A DNA stretch of 64,000 nucleotides from Sphingomonadales bacterium. GTDB taxonomy: Bacteria; Pseudomonadota; Alphaproteobacteria; Sphingomonadales; Sphingomonadaceae. Shown piece after piece: positions 1 through 8,471 of the stretch. Numbering within the stretch: position 1 is the stretch's first letter; the number at the start of each line of letters is the position of its first letter. Both the position numbers and the translations under genes were made by a program. Under the pieces are notes generated by a model. It was not told the origin of the DNA and ran no database searches. It worked only from the letters and a program-made list of their open reading frames with translations. Where the stretch lies: contig JAGWMZ010000009.1 of assembly GCA_028871475.1 (NCBI GenBank), positions 62,001 through 126,000 of the forward strand, in the 5' to 3' direction.

Positions 1-2
1 GT

Positions 3-722
3 TCCATCCTGCCCCGCCCCCGCCCCGAACACGGCCTGCTCTTTCGCATTGCGCGGCGCGGTGCCATCGGCGTGATCTGGTTCGTGCTGATCACCGTCGG
101 CTGGGCGCTGCTTTACCGCGTGGTGCCCGCCCCCATCACCGCCACCATGGTGATGGACCCCAATGGCTTCACCAAGGACTGGACCCCCATCAGCCATATC
201 GACCGCGACATGGTCGACGCCGTCATCGCAGGCGAGGATGCGCGTTTCTGCCAACACCACGGCTTTGACGGCGACGGCATCGCCTTTGCCCTGCGCCGCG
301 ACCTCTCCGGCCATGGCGGCAAGCTGCGTGGCGGCTCCACCATCAGCCAGCAGACGGCCAAGAACGTCTTCCTGTGGCAGGGCACGGGCTGGACGCGCTA
401 TCTGCGCAAGGGGCTGGAGACCTGGTTCACGCTGGTGATCGAAACCGTCTGGCCCAAGCGGCGGATCATGGAAATGTACCTCAACGTGGCGGAAACCGGC
501 ATCGGCACCTATGGCGTGGAAGCCGCCTCACAGCGTTATTTCGGCCACAGCGCCGCCCATCTCTCCAGCATCGAAGCCGGGCGCATCGCCGCTGCCCTGC
601 CCAGCCCCAAGAAACGCGCCGTCATCGACCCCAGCGGTTTCACCCGGCGCCACGGCAATGCCATCGCCCGGCGGACCACGGTGGTGCGCAGTGGCGATCT
701 GGATGGATGCGTTTATCCCTAA
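3..722 (+). CDS. mtgA: Monofunctional biosynthetic peptidoglycan transglycosylase, 5'-truncated by the window
   Basis: GT51 glycosyltransferase that polymerises lipid II into glycan strands at the outer face of the inner membrane. The frame is open from base 3, so the true start lies upstream. The visible part has a single membrane segment (VIWFVLITVGWALLYRVV), then the catalytic motif AGEDARFCQHHG, whose Glu is the expected general base, followed by GGSTISQQTAKN, a second hallmark GT51 motif. There is no penicillin-binding transpeptidase domain, which separates it from bifunctional PBPs. The visible 239 residues match the usual MtgA length of about 230-240, so little is missing. A repeat element begins 15 bp after the stop. 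Confidence 0.93.
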   Translation, partial: SILPRPRPEHGLLFRIARRGAIGVIWFVLITVGWALLYRVVPAPITATMVMDPNGFTKDWTPISHIDRDMVDAVIAGEDARFCQHHGFDGDGIAFALRRDLSGHGGKLRGGSTISQQTAKNVFLWQGTGWTRYLRKGLETWFTLVIETVWPKRRIMEMYLNVAETGIGTYGVEAASQRYFGHSAAHLSSIEAGRIAAALPSPKKRAVIDPSGFTRRHGNAIARRTTVVRSGDLDGCVYP

Positions 723-736
723 GGCAGAAAGGAAGA

Positions 737-978
737 TGCGAGGGCCATCGCCCTCGCGCTCCCATTAGTTTGGAGAGGGAGCACGAAATTGCAACGGCGC
801 GCCAGCATCGCGGCGCCGCAGGCATAATAACGATAGCGCTGCGTTGGCGAACCCATGCCTGCGGCGCGGCGAACATTGCGCTGACGCCGAACCCGTGGCG
901 CAACGCTGACAACGCAAGGGAGCGCGAGGGCGCCTCTGCTTGTCGCGTGCGACAAGCGCGCGCTTGATGGCCCTCGCA
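737..978. repeat. Family A nested-palindrome intergenic element, copy 1 (loop-extended)
   Basis: The left end (737-763) is a GCGAGGGC/GCCCTCGC hairpin followed by GCGCTCCC. The right end (918-978) is its inverted copy. Between them lie inner arms near 800-825 (CGCCAGCATCGC, GCCGCAGGC) and 871-895 (GCCTGCGGCGCGGCG) in opposite orientation. The right hairpin loop is enlarged by about 34 bases (about 933-966) containing the palindrome CTTGTCGC-GT-GCGACAAG, so the copy is 242 bp instead of about 208. It lies between mtgA and the TonB receptor gene (convergent). Purine-rich sequence precedes it and a TTCCTTCTCTCCTTTT tract follows. Short open frames across it are not genes. Confidence 0.85.
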
Positions 979-1007
979 TCTTCCTTCTCTCCTTTTAACC
1001 CCCAACG

Positions 1008-1037
1008 AAAAAGGGCGCCCCTTGCGGAGCGCCCCCT
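1008..1037 (-). terminator. Rho-independent terminator of the TonB receptor gene
   Basis: Read on the minus strand, GGGCGC and GCGCCC arms enclose a short loop and are followed directly by TTTTT. It sits about 25 bp past the stop codon of the receptor gene, where an intrinsic terminator is expected. Confidence 0.75.
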
Positions 1038-1061
1038 TCCATTGGCCTTGATCGGGAAAGA

Positions 1062-3632
1062 TCAGAAAGCGACCGAGATCGAACCCGTGAAGGTGCGCGG
1101 GATCGGCAGATAGGCCGTCGTCGAGGGGTTGCTCGAGTAGTAGGCCGCCGTCGAACCATCGAAGCCGCCGACGTAGAACTTGTTGAACAGGTTCACGACG
1201 TTGAGCTGGAGGAAGGTGCCCTTGGGCGCGCCGACCTTGTTCAGATCCGCACGCAGCGACAGGTCCACCGTGGTGTAGGCGCCAACAGCGGCATTATCGA
1301 CCTTCGTGGTGCCCGAAAACACCGGCAGGTTCTGGTCGTTGATGTAACGCGAACCGGTGCGCTTGGCCTGCACGATCACGTCGAACAGGCTGACGTGGCC
1401 TTCAACGCGAGCGCCCAGTGTCGAAACGGGCGCGCCCGATTCACGCTTGCCGGCGGTCTGATAATAGGCCTCGGTGCCCGAGCAGGCGACCGAACCCGTC
1501 GAAATCGCGGCGGCGGCCTGGCTGGCGCAGGTGCCCGCATCGACATTGGCCACAATGCGTGACTTCATCAGCGAGGCGAAGGCGTAGAACGACAGTTCCT
1601 TGATCGGCTGGTAGTTCACGCTGCCGTCAAAACCGTATTTCTCCACCTTGCCGAGGTTACGGTAAATGGTGGTCTGCGTATCCTGGTCATAGGCCTGGGC
1701 CAGACGGTTCTGGAACAGCGTGTACCAGCCCGACAGTTGCACGGCCACCTTGCGCGAGTTGAAGCGCAGACCGGCGTCATAATTGTCGGTGGTTTCAGGC
1801 GTCGGATGGGCCGAGGCCGAATTCGCCGCGAAGTAGAAAGCGTTATAGAGGTTGTCGGTACCAGGAACCTGCATACCCTTCGAATAGTTGGCAAACATCG
1901 AGAGCTGCGGCGTGAACTTGAAGGTAAAGCCGGCCTGCGGCAGCACCCGGTTATAGTCGATCACGCGCTGCTGAGGTGCGGCGTAAGTGGGATGCGCGGT
2001 AGCATAGGCAGCGTTCAGGCCGGCATTGCCAAGGCAATCCACAAAACCGCCCGCCGTGGTGGTGAAGCAGTTGTTGTTCAGGTCACGGCGCAGGAAAGGC
2101 GCGCGCAGGCCAATGGCCACATCCAGGCGGTTGTCGAGGAAGCGGCCCGAATATTCACCCGAGACCTGATGCAGGATCGCATAGGACAGGCGATTGCGCT
2201 TCTCGATGATGTTGCCGCTGGCATCGGTGATGGGCGTGTCAACCGGGAACGGGGTCACACCGAAACCATCCTGACGCGCATAGCCCAACTCACCGGTCTG
2301 GTGGTGGCGACCGCGGTCATAGGTATAGGCGATACGCAGCGTGTTGTGCTCGTCGATCTTGTAACGCAGCGAGGCGTTGACGCCGAGACGCCAGGTCTGG
2401 GTATGGCTCGGAGCCCGCAGGGACACAGTGTCGAGCGTGTCACCATCACCATTCAGATCGCGACCAATATAATAGCTGCCACCAATGTAGCCGGTGGTGG
2501 CGCCGCCGCAGGAGGCCGCTGTGCAGGTCTGCTCAAGACCATTGACCGCGGGCAAGCCGCCATTGGCTTTCACATATTGAACGCTGGGGTCAATCGTCAG
2601 CAGCAGCTTGTCCGACAGGGTGAAGCGCATGTTGGCGCGCAGATTGCCGGTATCCGAGGGATTATAACCATATTCCCAGGCGGTGCCGCAGCTGCTGGCC
2701 GCGTCACGCTGGCCATTCACGCCCGGTGCCACCGAACAGGTGCCGATGTTATAAAAAGCTTCCGACCATTTGGTGGGATAGCGCCCCGTCCGCGAGCTGT
2801 TGACCGGCGCGTTGCCGAAGCCCTGCGTGATCAGATAGATGGAGGGGGAGTTGTTGTTGCGGTTGCGGTTCCAGTGGCCGGCGATCGAGATGAAGTCGCC
2901 ATTGTCGCCCAGCGGCTGGTACAGCTTGAAGTTGAACTGCTTCTTGTCAACCTTGCCGATGCCGCCCGAGAACAGGTCGTTCGTGGCGCTGCTGGCCGAC
3001 AGCCAGCCGCGCAGGCCGCCCTTGGTCAGATTGCCGGTCTGGATCATGCCGAAGATGCGCTGGAAGTTATACTCACCGACCGAGCCGACCATCATCGCAT
3101 GGAAGTCTTCGGTGGGGGTGAGCGAACGATAGTTGATGGTCGAACCCGTGGCCGAGGCGGTCGGGCTGTCGACATCGGTGGTACCCAGGTTGACGTTGAC
3201 GTTGTCGATCAGCTCGGGGTCGAGCATCTGGTTCGAATAGAGCGCGTAGTTACCCGTGTCGTTCAGCGGCATACCATCGAAGGTTTCCGAGATACGGCTG
3301 TTGTCGAAGCCACGGATATAGAGCTTGCCGCCCGACGAACCGAAGGGGTCGGCATTGAAGCTGGCGACGCCCGGGATCATGTTGATGGTGTCGTTGATCG
3401 ACTGGCCCGGCTGGGCGGTCGAGATGAACGACTGGTCCAGCACTTCCTTGGCCTTGGGGGTCTGGGGGATGACGATGCCGTTGATCGGCGTCGTGCTCTT
3501 CGCACCCGTGACCACGATGTCCTTTTCAAACTCAACCGAACCGGTCGACTGAGCGAAAGCGGGCGTCGCAAGGCCCGCGACGGCCACGGCGACACAGCTG
3601 GCCGACATGGCCATCAACTTGAAATTACGCAT
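1062..3632 (-). CDS. TonB-dependent outer-membrane receptor
   Basis: Outer-membrane beta-barrel importer energised by TonB/ExbBD. I start it at MRNFKLMAMSAS (3632), giving 856 residues; an AGGGG lies about 10 bp upstream, and the open frame further upstream has no signal peptide. Residues 1-27 form a signal peptide ending AFA-Q. EFEKDIVVTG is the TonB-box-like motif seen in sphingomonads, followed by a plug domain (NDTINMIPGV, LYIRGFDNSRI) and a long barrel ending in the terminal Phe of GSISVAF. No transport, sigma/anti-sigma or TonB genes are nearby, so the ligand (siderophore, carbohydrate or other) cannot be named. A large antisense open frame opposite it is a codon-bias shadow. Confidence 0.92.
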   Translation of the reverse strand: MRNFKLMAMSASCVAVAVAGLATPAFAQSTGSVEFEKDIVVTGAKSTTPINGIVIPQTPKAKEVLDQSFISTAQPGQSINDTINMIPGVASFNADPFGSSGGKLYIRGFDNSRISETFDGMPLNDTGNYALYSNQMLDPELIDNVNVNLGTTDVDSPTASATGSTINYRSLTPTEDFHAMMVGSVGEYNFQRIFGMIQTGNLTKGGLRGWLSASSATNDLFSGGIGKVDKKQFNFKLYQPLGDNGDFISIAGHWNRNRNNNSPSIYLITQGFGNAPVNSSRTGRYPTKWSEAFYNIGTCSVAPGVNGQRDAASSCGTAWEYGYNPSDTGNLRANMRFTLSDKLLLTIDPSVQYVKANGGLPAVNGLEQTCTAASCGGATTGYIGGSYYIGRDLNGDGDTLDTVSLRAPSHTQTWRLGVNASLRYKIDEHNTLRIAYTYDRGRHHQTGELGYARQDGFGVTPFPVDTPITDASGNIIEKRNRLSYAILHQVSGEYSGRFLDNRLDVAIGLRAPFLRRDLNNNCFTTTAGGFVDCLGNAGLNAAYATAHPTYAAPQQRVIDYNRVLPQAGFTFKFTPQLSMFANYSKGMQVPGTDNLYNAFYFAANSASAHPTPETTDNYDAGLRFNSRKVAVQLSGWYTLFQNRLAQAYDQDTQTTIYRNLGKVEKYGFDGSVNYQPIKELSFYAFASLMKSRIVANVDAGTCASQAAAAISTGSVACSGTEAYYQTAGKRESGAPVSTLGARVEGHVSLFDVIVQAKRTGSRYINDQNLPVFSGTTKVDNAAVGAYTTVDLSLRADLNKVGAPKGTFLQLNVVNLFNKFYVGGFDGSTAAYYSSNPSTTAYLPIPRTFTGSISVAF

Positions 3633-3785
3633 GCTTGTTTGCCCCTGCATGTCGATACGATTGGGTGCCATGCGGCACGACGAATTCAGCGCAGTACGGA
3701 TTGAACGAATCTGCCCCCGATCACTGCCTGGGGCCATTCATACCGTCGCTGTGGCGGCTTCTAAACCGGTGAGTGTGACAAATGT

Positions 3786-3814
3786 TTGACACCATTTCGG
3801 CAAAGCCATATAAA
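3786..3814 (+). promoter_or_regulatory. Consensus-like sigma-70 promoter upstream of the CDF exporter
   Basis: TTGACA (3786-3791), a 17-bp spacer, then TATAAA (3809-3814). It matches the sigma-70 consensus closely and points towards the exporter gene, implying a leader of about 175 bases. The rest of 3633-3994 is AT-rich with no gene visible. Confidence 0.6.
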
Positions 3815-3910
3815 AAACTCATAAAAACCATAAGGTTGAGCAATTTTCTTTCCAGGTTACTTTCTCCAATGTAAGCATCTTTCGCAAGTTTCGGTAAAAA
3901 CGCAGATTGA

Positions 3911-3937
3911 CGCGAAATTCCCGCGGAATTCCTCGCG
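3911..3937. promoter_or_regulatory. Imperfect palindrome in the CDF exporter leader
   Basis: CGCGA-AATTCC-CGC-GGAATT-CC-TCGCG is an imperfect dyad between the candidate promoter and the start codon. It could be an operator for a metal-responsive repressor or an mRNA hairpin; nothing in the sequence decides which. Confidence 0.3.
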
Positions 3938-3994
3938 TTGAATCTTGCTGCACTGCGACATTTGTGCAACGCGGTAGAACCAGAAGGACCCGCC

Positions 3995-5017
3995 ATGGCT
4001 AACGATTCTCCGCAAGCACAACACGATGAGCATCAATATGATGGCCATGACCATGCGTGTCATGACCACGACCACAGCCATGGCGGCCATGATCATGCCC
4101 ATCATGGTCACGGGCATGGCCACCATCATGGACATCACCATCATGGCGCCAGCCATGGTGCCGCTTTCGCCATTTCGGTTGGCCTGAACACCGCTTTCCT
4201 CATCGCCGAAACGGTTGCCGGGGTGATCGGCCATTCGGTGGCGCTGCTGGCCGATGCCGGTCACAATCTGTCCGACGTGCTGTCTTTGCTGCTGGCCTGG
4301 GGGGCCAGCCGCCTCGCCGCCCAGCCGCCCTCGGCGCGCTTTACCTATGGCATGAAAAGTTCCTCGATCCTGGCGGCACTGGCCAATGCGGCGCTGCTCT
4401 GGGTGGCGCTGGGGGCGATCCTGATCGAGACCCTGCGCAGCCTGATCCAGCCCGAGGCGGTCCACGCCCCGCTCGTCATCGCCGTGGCAGCCGCGGGCAT
4501 CCTCATCAACGGCCTTTCCGCCGTGCTCTTCGCCAAGGGCAGCAAGGATGACATCAACCTGCGCGCCGCCTTCCAGCATCTGATGGCCGATGCCGTCGTC
4601 TCGGCCGGCGTGGTGGTGGCCGGCGTGGTGGTGATGCTGACCGGCTGGCACTGGGTCGACCCTGTCGCCAGCCTTGTCATCACCGGGATGATCGGGTTTG
4701 GCAGCTGGTCGCTGCTGCGGGAATCGGTGCGCATGGGCCTGCTGGCCGTTCCCGACGGGATCGACGAAGGCAAGGTCCGCAACTTCCTGCTCTCACGCGA
4801 TGGCGTGTCTGCCGTGCATGACCTGCACATCTGGCCCATGAGCACCACCGAAACCGCCCTGACGGCCCACCTCGTCATGCCGGCAGGGCACCCGGGCGAC
4901 CCCTTCCTCCATGAGCTTGCCGCCACGCTGGAACAGCGGTTCCGCATCGGCCACAGCACCGTCCAGGTGGAATGCGAGGCGGCAAGCTGCTCGCTTCACC
5001 CCGATGCGGTGGTTTGA
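3995..5017 (+). CDS. Cation diffusion facilitator (zinc/cobalt-type exporter), His-rich N-terminus
   Basis: CDF-family inner-membrane proton antiporter that exports divalent metal (Zn, Co or Cd) to the periplasm. I start at MANDSPQ because AGAAGGA lies 7 bp before that ATG, giving 340 residues. The first 54 residues hold 22 His, a presumed metal-binding tail. Transmembrane helices follow, with the two metal-site motifs: HNLSD (His90/Asp94) in TM2 and HLMAD in TM5. The cytosolic C-terminal domain contains VHDLHIWPMSTTETALTAHL, typical of the ZitB/CzcD subgroup. The four-residue pattern H-x3-D twice favours zinc. It has its own upstream promoter and stands alone. Confidence 0.92.
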   Translation: MANDSPQAQHDEHQYDGHDHACHDHDHSHGGHDHAHHGHGHGHHHGHHHHGASHGAAFAISVGLNTAFLIAETVAGVIGHSVALLADAGHNLSDVLSLLLAWGASRLAAQPPSARFTYGMKSSSILAALANAALLWVALGAILIETLRSLIQPEAVHAPLVIAVAAAGILINGLSAVLFAKGSKDDINLRAAFQHLMADAVVSAGVVVAGVVVMLTGWHWVDPVASLVITGMIGFGSWSLLRESVRMGLLAVPDGIDEGKVRNFLLSRDGVSAVHDLHIWPMSTTETALTAHLVMPAGHPGDPFLHELAATLEQRFRIGHSTVQVECEAASCSLHPDAVV

Positions 5018-5070
5018 AAGAGGGCATCCCGGCGTGCCTTGCGCTGACGCCATCCTCCTGACGCAAGGTC

Positions 5071-5141
5071 GACAACCCAAGGGAGCGCGGGGGCGCCGCT
5101 GCTTGCCGCGTGCGACAAGCGCGCGCTTGATGGCCCTCGCA
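5071..5141. repeat. Family A element, right half only (loop-extended), copy 2
   Basis: It carries the right terminal repeat (GGGAGCGCGGGGGCG ... ATGGCCCTCGCA) with the same roughly 34-base loop segment as copy 1, including TGCGACAAGCGCGCGCTTG. No left terminal repeat or inner arms are recognisable in the bases before it. It lies between the CDF gene and ygfZ and is followed by a pyrimidine tract. Confidence 0.75.
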
Positions 5142-5191
5142 TCTTTCCCTTTTTCCTTGAAATCCCCCCCCTTCGGCCCCACGTCCTCGTC

Positions 5192-5935
5192 ATGACCACA
5201 TTGACAAACCGCGCCGTGATCCGCCTTTCCCCGCAGGACCCGCAGGAAAGCGTGCTGACCTTCCTGCAGGGTCTGGTCACCGCCGATGTGGTCAAGGGCC
5301 CCCTGCCGCTCTGGGCAGGCCTGCTGAGCCCGCAGGGCAAGACGATGTTCGACTTCATCATCTGGGCCGATGGCGAGGATGTGCTGATCGACTGCGAGGC
5401 GGACCATGCCGACGCGCTGGTCAAGCGCCTGTCGATGTATCGCCTGCGCCGCAGGATCGCCATTGCGCGGGACAACACGCTGGCGGTGCATTGGGATGTG
5501 GCCCAGCATCCCGGTGCCGTTCCCGACCCACGTCTTGCTGCGCTGGGATGGCGCTGGCTGGCTCCGGCTCATGACAAGGGCGTGGATGCGACATGGCGCG
5601 CGCATCGGCTGCTGCTGGGCGTGGCGGAAGGGTCAGCCGAACTGGGCGACATCCTGTGGCTGGAAACCAATGCGACGGAGCTCCATGGCGTAAGCTTCAG
5701 CAAGGGCTGCTATGTCGGGCAGGAAAACACCGCGCGGATGAACTGGCGCGCCAAGGTCAACCGCCGCCTCATCGTCGTCCCGCTGGAGCGTTCGCGCGAG
5801 GATCGGCAAAAGATCGCCTATCCCGACCTTGGCCTGGCGGTGGACCATTTGCGCATCGAGGATATCGAGCCGGTCGATGTGCCAGCCTGGCTCGCCCCCT
5901 CGCTGGAAGAGCCCGTCAGCCCAGCGCAGGAGTGA
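5192..5935 (+). CDS. ygfZ: Folate-binding YgfZ/GcvT-like protein (Fe-S cluster maintenance)
   Basis: Member of the YgfZ/COG0354 family, folate-binding relatives of GcvT that support assembly or repair of certain Fe-S enzymes, including tRNA thiomethylases. The signature KGCYVGQE (about residues 171-178), with its conserved Cys, is present, followed by NTARMNWRAKVNRRL. The early segment FLQGLVTADV matches the conserved N-terminal LQGQ(V/L)T-type motif. Length 247 residues is slightly short but within the alphaproteobacterial range. Its last 20 bases overlap the convergent TetR gene. Confidence 0.85.
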   Translation: MTTLTNRAVIRLSPQDPQESVLTFLQGLVTADVVKGPLPLWAGLLSPQGKTMFDFIIWADGEDVLIDCEADHADALVKRLSMYRLRRRIAIARDNTLAVHWDVAQHPGAVPDPRLAALGWRWLAPAHDKGVDATWRAHRLLLGVAEGSAELGDILWLETNATELHGVSFSKGCYVGQENTARMNWRAKVNRRLIVVPLERSREDRQKIAYPDLGLAVDHLRIEDIEPVDVPAWLAPSLEEPVSPAQE

Positions 5936-6512
5936 GGATGATGCCCGCGCGCGCGCGCTCGGCGACCAGCAGGTCTTCGGCCATCCGGCGCGCGGTCGAA
6001 CGCGGCAGGTCGAGTGCCTTGCTCAGCGGCCGGCCGACCAGCGCATCGCCCAGCGCCAGCAGCGCCAGCACATGCGAGACATGCCGCATGGCCTCTGCGC
6101 CAAAATCATTGAGTTCATCGAGCATGGCCGTAATCGCCTCGATGATCGGGTCGAGCGCCCGCTCTTCCCCGGTCAGCCGCAGCCATGCCGCCAGCGCCCC
6201 GCCGCCCTCGCTTTCAAACGCATCGAAGATAAGATCGACCAGTTCGCGCGGCGAAAGCGCGCCAATCCGGCTGGCCACCACCGCATGACCAATCGTGTCG
6301 CACATGTCGCTCGCCATGTAATGGGCCAGTGCTTTCCACAGATCCGCCGCCGATCCGAAATGGTGGAGCAGATTGGCATGGGTGCGCCCCACCCGCCCCG
6401 CCACCGCCTTGAGCGTGACGGCCTGCGGGCCCTGTTCGATCAGCAACAGACGCGCTGCCTCCAAAGCAACGGCCCGGCTCTCGTGGGGCGAAAGGCGCTT
6501 CTTCATCGACAT
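5916..6512 (-). CDS. TetR/AcrR-family transcriptional regulator
   Basis: An N-terminal helix-turn-helix (about residues 10-55: LEAARLLLIEQGPQAVTLKAV, then GRTHANLLHHFGSAADLW) fits the TetR DNA-binding domain. The remainder is helical and presumably binds an effector. I chose the MSMKKRL start (6512), preceded by AGGAAGG with a long spacer; MKKRL at 6506 is equally possible, and the longer open frame adds unrelated residues across the divergent gene. It is divergent from the PF10118 gene, with only about 27 bp between starts, so it may regulate that gene and itself. It overlaps ygfZ at its 3' end. Confidence 0.82.
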   Translation of the reverse strand: MSMKKRLSPHESRAVALEAARLLLIEQGPQAVTLKAVAGRVGRTHANLLHHFGSAADLWKALAHYMASDMCDTIGHAVVASRIGALSPRELVDLIFDAFESEGGGALAAWLRLTGEERALDPIIEAITAMLDELNDFGAEAMRHVSHVLALLALGDALVGRPLSKALDLPRSTARRMAEDLLVAERARAGIILTPALG

Positions 6513-6539
6513 CAGATCGGCTAACCCCTTCCTCAGATC

Positions 6540-7427
6540 ATGACCCATGCGACCCATAGAATTTCGGCCGGCGTAAAGGCGCAATCCACCCCTGACAAGG
6601 AGAAGTTGCGCCCCCTTCACGCAATTTCCGTGCGCGATTTGCGATTCTTGCGACATTCTGAAATTAATCGCTGGTGGTTAGGTAACAATCCTGTCGCAAC
6701 CGCCTGGCACAATGTCTTGTCCTCCACCTTCCCACGGGGCGAGGCTTTCTTCATCGATTCTCTGCGCCACCACTGCGAAGGCACGCCGCCCACGCTCAAT
6801 GCCCAAATTCGCGCCTTCATCGCGCAGGAGGCAAACCACAGCCGCGAACATCGCCTGTTCAACCGTCATGTGGAAACAGCCGGCTATGACATGTCGGCCA
6901 TCGACGCGCGGCTGGCGGAGTTCATCGCCCGCACCCGCGCCAAATCCGAACTGGTCAATCTGATCGTAACCACGGTTCTGGAACATCTCACCACCATTAT
7001 CGCGCGCGACCTGCTGGGCAGCCCGCATCTCTATGCCAAGGCCGACCCGGAGGTGATGGCGCTATGGCGCTGGCACGCGGTGGAAGAAATCGAGCACCGC
7101 GCCGTGGCCTTCGATACATTCATGCATACCACCCGGCGCTGGGGCCGCTTTCGCCGCTGGCGCGTGCGATGTGTTCTCGCCATTCTGGTGACACGCACGT
7201 TCATCGCCCATCGCTGGCGTGACACGCTTGAACTGCTGGAACAGGATGGCATCACCGGATGGCGGGCACGCGCGGCGTTGCTGACCTATCTGCTGGTGCG
7301 CCCGGCCATGCTGATGCGCATCCTGCCCGGCTGGCTGGCGTTTTTCCGTCCGGGCTTTCACCCTTCAAGCCACGACGACACCGAACTTTTGGCCAAGGCC
7401 GGCATCCCTTACGAGACGCCGGCCTGA
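6540..7427 (+). CDS. Metal-dependent hydrolase family protein (PF10118)
   Basis: Helical protein with the Glu/His pattern of the PF10118 family: FIAQEANHSREHRLFNRHV and WHAVEEIEHRAVAFD supply E-x2-H and E-x2-E-H metal-ligand candidates like those of ferritin-type di-iron proteins. A hydrophobic C-terminal half (VRCVLAILVTRTFI, ALLTYLLVRPAMLMRILPGW) suggests membrane contact. The family is annotated as a metal-dependent hydrolase but its reaction is not established. The start at 6540 is weak; a downstream TTG with AAGGAG 3 bp before it would also keep the conserved RDLRFLRHSEINRWW. Probably controlled by the divergent TetR regulator. Confidence 0.75.
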   Translation: MTHATHRISAGVKAQSTPDKEKLRPLHAISVRDLRFLRHSEINRWWLGNNPVATAWHNVLSSTFPRGEAFFIDSLRHHCEGTPPTLNAQIRAFIAQEANHSREHRLFNRHVETAGYDMSAIDARLAEFIARTRAKSELVNLIVTTVLEHLTTIIARDLLGSPHLYAKADPEVMALWRWHAVEEIEHRAVAFDTFMHTTRRWGRFRRWRVRCVLAILVTRTFIAHRWRDTLELLEQDGITGWRARAALLTYLLVRPAMLMRILPGWLAFFRPGFHPSSHDDTELLAKAGIPYETPA

Positions 7428-7442
7428 CGGCTCTATGCGAAC

Positions 7443-8102
7443 TCAGGCTGCCCGACGGGCGGGAAATCGGCCACGGCCCATGCCGTCACCTCCCCTGCCG
7501 TCACCGCCCCTGCCGTCACTGCCCCTGCCGTCACTGCCCCTGCCGTCACTGCCCATGCCATCGCCGCCCAGATCACCGTCACAATTGGTCGGCGCATCCA
7601 GATCAAGCACATAGGCCATGGATGGCGCGGCCACGCCCCGACCCAGACTGAATTCCTCACCACCGCCCGTGGGCGTAAAGCCCAGCTTGCGCAGCACCCG
7701 GCCCGACGCCGGATTGTCGAGAAAATGGCGGGCCATGATCCGGCGATGCCCCAGCGTGCGCGCCACGCTCAGCACCGCGCGCCCGGCCTCGGTGGCATAA
7801 CCCTGCCCCCAGTGGTCCCGCGCGATCCAATAGCCCAGAGCCGGCTGCCCATCGGCATCGGCAAGACCAATGCCGCCGATCGTATCGACGCCATGGGCGC
7901 CGCACGGGCGCGTGATCATGAAATGCGGCAGGCGCGGGTGGTGCTGCATCGAGGAAAACTCGCGCGCCTTGTCCGCCGTATAGGGCCAGGGCACACGCGA
8001 CAGATTCTTGACGATTTCGCCATCGTTCAGCCCTGCGTGCAGGTCAGCCCAATCCTCAGGCCAGATCGGCCGCAGGAACAGCCTTTCGCTGCGAATGAAC
8101 AT
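7443..8102 (-). CDS. GNAT N-acetyltransferase with Gly/Asp/Arg repeat tail
   Basis: RimJ/RimL-type acetyltransferase (PF13302-like). The start MFIRSERLFLRP (8102) has GGAG 8 bp upstream. The core (about residues 1-170) contains LGYWIARDHWGQGYATEAGRA, the acetyl-CoA-binding motif A, and the characteristic NPASGRVLRKLGF. Some 40 extra residues follow: GDGMGSDGRGSDGRG and related units, encoded by 15-bp tandem repeats. Such a tail is not part of the GNAT fold and is probably disordered and length-variable. The substrate is unknown; it may be a protein N-terminus or a small amine. Confidence 0.82.
   Translation of the reverse strand: MFIRSERLFLRPIWPEDWADLHAGLNDGEIVKNLSRVPWPYTADKAREFSSMQHHPRLPHFMITRPCGAHGVDTIGGIGLADADGQPALGYWIARDHWGQGYATEAGRAVLSVARTLGHRRIMARHFLDNPASGRVLRKLGFTPTGGGEEFSLGRGVAAPSMAYVLDLDAPTNCDGDLGGDGMGSDGRGSDGRGSDGRGGDGRGGDGMGRGRFPARRAA
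7479..7568. repeat. 15-bp minisatellite, six units, inside the acetyltransferase gene
   Basis: Six head-to-tail 15-bp units of the form CCTGCCGTCACTGCC. Units 3-5 are identical and the outer ones differ by a few bases. The period keeps the reading frame, so copy-number change would lengthen or shorten the Gly-Ser/Gly-Asp-Gly-Arg tail by five residues per unit. Confidence 0.9.
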
Positions 8103-8435
8103 TGTAATCTCCACATCCTTACCCCAGCGGCGCCCTAGCGCCCAAGGGTGACAGCACGGTGACGCCTTCGATCCACGAAAGGCGCTCCTTGCGCAAAACC
8201 CGGACTTCCCACCCGGTATGACGGTCAAACGCCATGATCGAGCGCAAGTTCCGCCGCAAATTTCCTGATGCGACAAGCCGTTGCAGCCAAAAGGCCGAAG
8301 CGGATCGATCCGGTTTGGTGGAACTTTAAAAAGCCGGGTGAACGGGAGAGGGAGACATGAAAAAAGGGAGACGGGTTGGCCCCTCTCCCTCAATTCTGCC
8401 GGTGGTTCGGGTGGTAAAACCCTGGTTCCGGCGGG
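8103..8435. other. Intergenic region without a recognisable gene
   Basis: It lies between the acetyltransferase start and the rpmA end. GGGAGAGGG (about 8344) and CCCTCTCCC (about 8381) can pair. No open frame here shows coding character or known motifs. Confidence 0.5.
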
Positions 8436-8457
8436 GGGCCATCCGTCTGGATGGCCC
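8436..8457 (-). terminator. Hairpin downstream of rpmA
   Basis: A perfect 9-bp stem (GGGCCATCC/GGATGGCCC) with a 4-base loop, 15 bp beyond the rpmA stop. No T-run follows on the minus strand, so it may be a Rho-assisted or mRNA-stabilising stem rather than a classic terminator. Confidence 0.45.
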
Positions 8458-8471
8458 TGAAAACCATCCGA

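Noticed and set aside
1737..3704. A 655-codon open frame on the plus strand opposite the TonB receptor
   Set aside because: It is an antisense shadow of high-GC codon usage; it has no ribosome-binding site, no domain, and a low-complexity composition. The receptor on the other strand has signal peptide, plug and barrel features.
7479..7568. Short regular repeats suggestive of a CRISPR array
   Set aside because: Units are contiguous 15-mers without spacers and lie inside a coding frame, so this is a minisatellite.
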